Below are positions 57,451-64,000 of a DNA stretch of 64,000 nt, one piece after another (position 1 is the first letter of the stretch; every line of letters begins with the position of its first letter). The notes under the pieces are model-generated. The model saw only the letters and a list, made by a program, of their open reading frames with translations. It did not search any database and was not told the DNA's origin. The position numbers and the translations under genes were made by a program. The stretch comes from Adiantum capillus-veneris (lineage: Eukaryota > Streptophyta > Polypodiopsida > Polypodiales > Pteridaceae). The stretch covers positions 147,864,241 to 147,928,240 of the forward strand of contig CM043945.1 of assembly GCA_014529385.2 (NCBI GenBank). The letters run 5' to 3'.

Positions 57451-58915
57451 GGTCATCATGGTGGCAGCAACTGTCAAGCAACCGAGATACCAGGGATTGG
57501 AGTCATTGACTCCCATTATTAGCTACATTTTGGAGGGCGAGTTTCCACAAGACTTCACGAAGGCTCAGAAGAGGAGACTCATGAAGAAGGCAAGCGCATA
57601 TCTCTTCCTAGGAGGCTCCCTCTATCAAAGAGGGAGGGATCAAGTATGCAAAAGAGTACCAACTATTGAGGAAATTCCAGCCATTCTAAAAGGTTTGCAT
57701 GAAGAATCATGTGGTGGTCATTTTGCCCAAGAATTAACTGTGAAGAAGATTTTGCTTGCGGGGTATGTTTGGCCAAGTCTGCATGTGGATGTCCAACATT
57801 GGTGTAAAATTTGTCACAATTGTCAGGTAAATGGGAATAGATGATTGGTTTATGGTCCAAGGCAAATCGTGCTTGCAAATGGACCGTTTGAAAAGTGGGG
57901 CATTGATGCTATGGGTCCTCTGCCTAGGACAAAAAATGGTAAACTCTACATTCTAGTGGCTGTAGACTATATGACTAGGTGGGTGGAAGCACAGAGTGTG
58001 GCAAAGGTAAATGAGAAGACAGTGAGAAAATTCGTCTACACTCACATTTATTGTAGATTTGGCACACCTTTGGAGATTGTTTCTGATAATGGTCCAGGGT
58101 TTAGAAAGGGATTGCTCACAGAAGTCTGTGAAGAACTTCACATTCTACATCGTCACAGTACACCCTACTATCCCCAATCAAATGGTTTGGTAGAAAAAGC
58201 TAATGGTGTCATTGCAGGCATCATTAGAAAGATGGTGAAAAACAAGACAAAGTTGTGGGATGACTTCTTGGATGGTGCCTTGTGGGCGTATCGAACCACA
58301 TATAGGGAAGCCACGGAGTTCACACCATTTCACTTGGTCTATGGTCAAGAGGCTTTACAGCCAATTGAGCTAAACATTCCAACAATGCGACTTCATGGCA
58401 AATCAGCACAAGATGATCAAGAAGCATGGATGGATCAACTTCTTACCTTAGCTGAGCTTGAGTGGAAAAGAGAAGCAGCATACGAGCGATATAAGAGGAA
58501 AGCCACACAGACAAAGGAGAAGCTTGACAAGAAACTGAAGGACAAAGGCATCAATGAAGGAGAGCTTGTGCTAAGGTATGACAATCGACTCGATAATCAT
58601 TTTGATGCCAAATTTGAAACAAGATGGCAAGGGCCATACATAGTCAAGAAGGCTTTCAATTCAAGTTACTATCAACTTATGGACTTGAATGGGAAAGAGC
58701 ACTCTAGGAAATTAAATGTGTATCGCTTGAAGCCTTACTTGAGTCGCCTTCTACCAAAGGATTTACCAGATCAAAAGGCAACTATCCCATGTAAATATTG
58801 TTCCATGAAGCATGAGTGTAACACAAACCAAAATTCCAAGGGGCCAAACAATGAACAACTTTTCAAGGACTCTGAATCACTCTCTTTGGAAAAGATTCTT
58901 TATGATGGTACATGA
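57451..58915 (+). pseudogene. Integrase of the Tat-type element
   Basis: The HHCC zinc domain (HEESCGGHF to CKICHNCQ) spans about 57695-57830. A TGA at 57842 separates it from the core. The core has Asp in WGIDAMGPL, Asp in IVSDNGPGF and Glu in NGLVEKAN, with 35 residues between the second Asp and the Glu (DD35E). The C-terminal domain has RWQGPYIVKK and YRLKPYL. A short tail with a CKYC motif follows, and no chromodomain. Apart from the one TGA the domain is intact. Confidence 0.9.
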
Positions 58916-58929
58916 ATATACCATCATCC

Positions 58930-58943
58930 TGGGGGAGGGCTAA
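58930..58943 (+). other. Polypurine tract of the Tat-type element
   Basis: TGGGGGAGGGCTAA immediately before the 3' LTR. It would prime plus-strand DNA synthesis. Confidence 0.85.
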
Positions 58944-61324
58944 TGATAGCCGTTTTTTCGGCTCTCTGTAATTGCCATAGTGAGTTATCTCACGCTATCA
59001 AATCACTCAAATGCTATGGTTACCCTCACCCTTTCACTGTATATGGGTGCGTGTGAGTTAGGGGACTTTTCCCATATCTCCTTACTGAAATAAAAAACCC
59101 TCAATTAGCTAGGCATTGGGCTAGTTGAGCCAAAAAAATAAAAAAAATAAAAAATATAAGTATATTATGGCCCATGCGTATGTAAATATTTCTTTGTATA
59201 TAGGGCCTAAATAAAAGATTTTTTCATAATTATTTTGGTATTTATTTAAATATTTCTACATAGGTGTGTGTTATTTATGCTCTGTACATTGCCTCACCAT
59301 TACCACAATTTTTCTTACCATTTTTCATACTCTTTATTCCATATAGAAATATTTTCATGTAAGCTTCTCTTATATTTGGTGTAACTCCACCCAAACAAAA
59401 ATCCAAAAAAACTAGTTTTATTTATATATTTTTTCACTATTGTGATTTTTCCCTTCCTACATCTATTTTGTTTTTTTTCTAAAAAATTAGAACACCAAAA
59501 ATATTTATCTTTTTATGGTAGCCTTATAATGAGAGAGATATTCTTTTGACCCCTTTATATTTTTTCCACTTATATTATTTATATTTGACATGTACATATT
59601 TTTTAGACCCCTCAATATTTGATTTTCTTAGTTGTACTATTCACTTATATCATGATCTCAACAATATCTTCAATTATAGACCTACCAAATAAGGTCAAGG
59701 GTAGGTGGCATGCATGCATGCACTATGGAGGGCTCACACTTGGAGGTATTCAAAAGAATCATCCAAAGAAGGACCCCACAAGGACCTTGTGCAGTGGAAA
59801 AAAATGGTTGGTTTTGCTGAATTTTTAAAGTTCACTTGCTCTCCGAATTTGAAAAGGTGATACAAACAAAAGTTGTAGCTCGTGGGCTGAACCTTTGCCT
59901 CAAATTTTTTCATATTTTTTTGACCTACGAGCTGTGAGCTATGATTTTATTAGTGGACCCCACTTTTTCCATGCTATGCAGCCACACTCTCTCTTCCACT
60001 TTATCATTTTCCTCTTTCACACACACTTCTCCACTCATCATCCCCACCTCTCTCACCACTCCTCTCTGCACCCTACTCACCTTCTCCTCAACCTTGAAGA
60101 ATAAGAGAAACCATGGTGAACTCATACCTCCCACACACAATTCCATTCCAAAATTGACCACCTAGTCTCATTTTTCCTCCTCCAAATTACCCTTATCTAT
60201 AAAAAAAACCACAATATTCAGCCTCTTCTCTTAAAAGACAGCATCATGGTGGTTGATTACTCAGCTTCAATTACCTAGTCTCTCAAGGAAGGTCAAGAGT
60301 GGAGAAAAAATGTACCGTCAAAGCTAGTGGACCGTCAACAAGCGTCAAAATTGGCCCTACTCAAGACACTTGGAGCATCAACCTTGTAAGAAATCCACCT
60401 TTTTTTACCTCTTAAGAGTTTTTCTTCCTTATTTGTATCCTACATGGATACTCCCATTGTAAATATCCAATTCCATTTGTAAATTAATACTAACTCTACT
60501 AACACTAACCCACTATGAAAAGTCCTATCACCTTCATTTCTCTCCTCTCTCTTTCCCCACCAACTTCTTGATAATTCCAAGCAAAAGAAATTAGATAAAT
60601 TGTTGAAAATCTAACCCAACCATGGTTAGAGGAGTAACCCTAGCCTTCAAAATTTCTATAAAAGGAGGGTGTAGCTAGCACAAAAAGGGGGAGCCATAAG
60701 CAAGAGCACTATGCTATAGCTTGAGAAGCCAAGCTCAACCTCTCTAGAAGGAGCTCTTGAGTGGAATCTCATTGTCTTATGCATGTGCATGTGTTGTAAT
60801 AGGGGATTAGCAAGGGAACTCTATGCCATTGTAAGAGAGAGAGTGATCATTCAATTGAGAGTAGGAAATCTATCATTTCTCCTACTAGTGTAAGCCCAAC
60901 ATTTGCTGAATCAAGGAGGGTGGATTTGGACTAAGCTTGGATACTTTGTCTCCCTTCCAACGTGAAGTAATGGGCAACAATGATGCGTAAGTATCTTGGT
61001 GTTTTTTGTTAAGTTCTTGATAGCTTGTCTCTGGTGTTGTCATCAATCTAGCCATAAATCCCACATACTGTAAGAGGGCGACAGGGTGGAGAGGACTCCC
61101 CTGGCCTTAAGACAGTGATTGGGGTGGCTTTTCTTGTGATGTGTTGTGGTGAAATTTACGCAAGCTATGTTGAACAAATACTAATCTCACTTTGATTTGT
61201 CATGACAGATTTGTAAGAAGGCATTAGTGCAACAAGCACCCCCTTCCCCCCTCTCTCCCTTTCTTACATATATATATTTATGTTTGCTTGATCATTAACG
61301 ATACACTTCAAAGCAGCCCGAGCA

Positions 61325-61362
<38 letters not shown>

Positions 61363-61522
61363 GCGTCCTAGTTCGCATCCAAAACTAGGTGGTGCCCCAA
61401 ATTTGTGTAGGGTTAGGTTGCGGGTTTGTGTGTGTGTTTGTTGTTTTTTTCCAACCCCAACCCAATTGAGCAGCATGGGAGCCTCATCTTCTTGGAGGCC
61501 ACTCTTCTTGTTGTCCGCCCCA
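58944..61522 (+). repeat. 3' LTR of the Tat-type element
   Basis: 2579 bp, from TGATAGCC to TCCGCCCCA, matching the 5' LTR. Contains TATAAAAG at 60657. The last 60 bp differ most from the 5' LTR. After 61522 the sequence returns to copia RT/RNase H coding sequence. Confidence 0.92.
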
Positions 61523-62343
61523 GACCGCCTCAATATTCTTGAGTTATCTCAGGAAACATACATTGAGAAAGTTTTGCAGCGTTTGAATATGCAGGGGGGG
61601 AAAGCATTGAGTACCCGAATGCAAGCATTCTTGAAACTCAGCAAGAAAGATGCACCCAAATTTGATGCTGAGCGAGCTGAAATGGCGAAGGTACCATATT
61701 CTTTGGCAGTGGGTAGTCTCATGTATGCTATGGTGGCCATAAGACCAGACATTGCTTTTGCAGTGGGAGTGGTGAGCCGATATATGGCAAATCCTCGCAG
61801 CAAGCATTGGGAAACAATGAAGCACATTCTTAGGTACCTCAAAGGTACGGTCGGCAGGTGTTTATGCTTTGGGAACAGTGATGCATCCATCGTGGGTTAT
61901 ACAGATGTAGACTATGCGAGTTGTGTCGACAATAGGAGATTGACATCTGGCTATGTCTTCATATTTGCTGGAGCAACAATATCTTGGAGGTCATGTCTTC
62001 AAGATTGTACATCGTCTTCCACTACGGAAGCAGAGTACATTGCATTGTCGGATGCAAGTAAAGAGGATGTATGGTTATCTAGCTTGGTCAAAAATCTTGG
62101 CATTGATGAGACTCTAGTGATATATTGTGATAGTTAGAGTTCTCTTGCATTGGCAAGGAATCCCGTGTTTCACTCCAAATCGAAACACATTGAAGTCCGG
62201 TATCATCTCGTGAGAGATTTCTTGGCCAAAAAGCTCATTGATTTGGTCAAGGTACACATTGACGACAACCCAGCGGATGCTTTGACAAAAGGCTTAGCTT
62301 TGGAGCGGGTTACACATTGCACTGAGTTGATGGGTATAGGTTG
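61523..62343 (+). pseudogene. Copia RT end and RNase H relic
   Basis: Continues the copia pol after the Tat insertion: ILELSQETYIEKVL, then PYSLAVGSLMYAM and RPDIAFAVGVVSRYM. The RNase H has GYTDVDYA with its Asp, STTEAEYIAL with its Glu, and IHVDDNPAD-like IDDNPADALTKGL near the end. A TAG at about 62135 interrupts the frame just after VIYCDS; the frame then continues to a stop at about 62342. Apart from that stop the copia domain is well preserved. Confidence 0.9.
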
Positions 62344-62413
62344 AAGCCACTAGATTGCTTCATTGTTGTACATACCAAGTCACTTGGGTTGCGTTGTCCT
62401 TCAAGTGGGAATT

Positions 62414-62426
62414 TGTTGGGAATTTG
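62414..62426 (+). repeat. 13-bp remnant of the copia 3' LTR
   Basis: TGTTGGGAATTTG follows a purine-rich CAAGTGGGAA tract after the copia stop, as in the usual PPT-LTR border. It is cut after 13 bp by decayed gypsy sequence. Confidence 0.6.
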
Positions 62427-64000
62427 CACCAAGAAATATTTGAACTTTAGTTATAGTTGTACATGTTTCTTTGATGTTTTTGATTGCATCCAACTTTTTT
62501 GGACAAGGCCTTCTAGCATAAGGACCACACATATGCCCCACAATCAACACTTCATTAAATACAAATACAGATTTCTGTTCTGACAGGGTAAGATGAACTT
62601 CTTACAACCTTGATAAAACCTCCTCAAAGTCTTTGATATGGTCAGTATCAAACTTACGGCACCCCCTTGAATCCATAGCTTCATCTTTGTCTTTGTGTTA
62701 ACATCCTTTGATGGGCACATCATGAAGAAATGGCATTGTGACTTGAGGTATGAAGTCACGTAGAACCTTGTTCATCCCATTCATCATATGTGCAACTGAA
62801 TTTGTTTCTCCTTGAGGTAAGCTACACATCCTTACGAGTCCCAAAGGTGTGTTTTCATAGCTGTTAGATCTCTACTCTCAACATAAAGCTGAAATTGATC
62901 CTACCCTGAATAGAGATTCCCCATTGAGTCAATTGACCTTGATCCAGCAAACACCTCTGTAAATTCATCCACTATAGGTCCTATACCCACATTCCTAATG
63001 GTAACCTTGTTTACAGGTTGCATATCTCGTATGAACTGCAAAGCTCCATTCTTCTTCGGCACAATGAACCACCTATTCAAATATGGCGCACAAGAAGGCT
63101 CCAAAATACCCATGCTATTCTTTTCATTGAGTAATTCTATTAACTTTGGCAAATGTGCTTTCAAAACCGGGATTGGATGTAGATTCCAAGGTACATGAGG
63201 GATAGTGAAGATCACCATAGGTGCAACAACATTAGCATCAACATACCCTATCTCATGCGGCTAGAAAGCAAAAGCCTTACCATGTCTTGAAAGCATTTCT
63301 TTAAAACTCTTCTTCTCTTCTTTTGTAAAAACTACTCACATCCAAATTTTATCTCTTTTAGGGATTATATTGTGAACTTGTGTCTAGTTCTTTTTGGATC
63401 CATGAGATTTGGCTACAAAGAGGCTTGCTCTAGCTTTTTTCTGCAATCTGATGGTAAAGGTAAGGCCACTCGTCTCACTTTCTTTTCCACCATTTTGTAC
63501 TTGGTATCCACACGCACTTGGGTCCTTCATTGGCAGTGAAATCTTTTTGATCTTCAAAATCCTCAATCACATCATACATTTCCATAGAGCATACTTCCAC
63601 AACATGGGTTCCATCTTGCATGCTAGAGTCCATTATAGCCTCAAGTTCAAGCATAGTATCTACATGAGAAACTTGTTCAAAGAAAACTGAAATGCATTCA
63701 CTATCCTCTATGAAACCATTTTCCTTCATGTATTTCTGTACATTATATACATATTGTTCTGCACTTCTTTCATATAATCAAGATTCATAAAAAATAATGA
63801 CCCATGCTCTATTAATCCCTGTGAACTTGTAGAAAAAGCTTCTTCTCACTTTGGTTCAGGTGAGAAATTGTTTTCTTCTTGTACCATTGCAATCCCGCTT
63901 TACAATGGTACATGGCCAAAACCCCTTGTACTCTTTGAACTCTTTGTTTGCTTTTGGTAGAGGATACTCATGAATACTATTGCGGTTCCTCTCGTGATTC
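62427..64000 (-). mobile_element. Decayed Ty3/gypsy element, copy B (RT to linker; runs off right edge)
   Basis: Direct repeat of 35832 to about 37405. The minus strand carries the RT start (62901-63218, with VPKKNGALQFIRDM near 63045) and the protease-RT linker (63384-63729). It starts at CACCAAGAAATATTTG, the same base at which copy A's thumb region runs on into RNase H. Both copies have independent frame breaks. Confidence 0.88.
62901..63218 (-). pseudogene. RT N-terminal relic of decayed gypsy copy B
   Basis: A 105-codon open stretch matching 36303-36617. It has HLPKLIELLNEKNSMGILEP-type fingers sequence and a KKNGALQFI motif, then is lost to frameshifts before the catalytic Asp pair. 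Confidence 0.75.

Larger units (their letters stand above)
53642..58915 (+). pseudogene. Tat-type gag-pol, one frame with four in-frame stops
   Basis: From the gag ATG to the final TGA at 58913-58915 the same frame is kept for 5274 bp. It is interrupted only by TAA at 54305, TGA at 55736, TGA at 57071 and TGA at 57842. No frameshift is needed to follow any domain. Each stop can be explained by one C-to-T change in a Gln or Arg codon. Domain parts are listed separately. Order: gag, zinc knuckle, protease, RT, gypsy RNase H, second RNase H, integrase. Confidence 0.92.
50461..61522 (+). mobile_element. Nearly complete Ty3/gypsy Tat-type element inserted in the copia element
   Basis: Full structure: 5' LTR, primer site, leader with two small ORFs, gag-pol in one frame, polypurine tract, 3' LTR. 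Presence of a second RNase H between the gypsy RNase H and integrase is the recognised mark of the plant Tat lineage. No chromodomain is seen. The LTRs are very similar and gag-pol has stops but no frameshift, so insertion is recent compared with the other elements here. Confidence 0.92.

Overview
The window looks like nuclear DNA of a land plant with a large, repeat-rich genome. It has dense nested LTR retrotransposons, hAT transposon remains, long (GA)n and (CA)n microsatellites, TATA-type LTR promoters and AT-rich intergenic DNA. A gymnosperm or fern is possible, but nothing here fixes the taxon. I found no convincing intact host gene, no rRNA or tRNA gene and no CRISPR array. Almost everything recognisable is a transposable element or a tandem repeat.

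Layout from left to right. (1) 1-6301, minus strand: the 5' half of a Ty3/gypsy element with LTR, tRNA-Asp-type primer site, repetitive leader, a 1047-residue gag with four zinc knuckles, and a protease region running off the left edge; gag and protease share one frame broken by a single TAA. It is inserted into (2) 6302 to about 9190, minus strand: leader and long LTR of an older relative of the Tat-type element in part 6. (3) 9280-38551: unit 1 of a tandem segmental duplication, holding the block 9280-20590 (an unidentified LTR element, a gypsy gag relic, a Tat-like LTR fragment, a hAT transposase relic and a 3-kb insertion), gypsy integrase debris, a short-LTR element, a cluster of short palindromes, a 329-bp tandem duplication, a 3.3-kb satellite built of alternating inverted half-units, a 68-bp repeat array, and a decayed minus-strand gypsy pol (34270-38551). 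(4) 38552 onward: unit 2, which starts with the same block (38552-47001). (5) 47001-62426: a Ty1/copia element that replaces the middle of the unit and has lost nearly all of both LTRs. (6) 50461-61522: a nearly complete Ty3/gypsy Tat-type element inserted in the copia element's RT/RNase H region, with two LTRs of about 2.57 kb and a gag-pol in a single frame broken by four stop codons and no frameshift. (7) 62427-64000: the second copy of the decayed gypsy pol.

The strongest biology is in three places. The Tat element has a degenerate gypsy RNase H followed by a second, catalytically complete RNase H, and two related small ORFs between primer site and gag that are partly kept in the old copy at 6302-7094. 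The satellite at 27968-31235 alternates direction every half-unit of about 95 bp and contains units whose hairpin loops are flipped. The ~29-kb tandem duplication predicts what lies just beyond the right edge.
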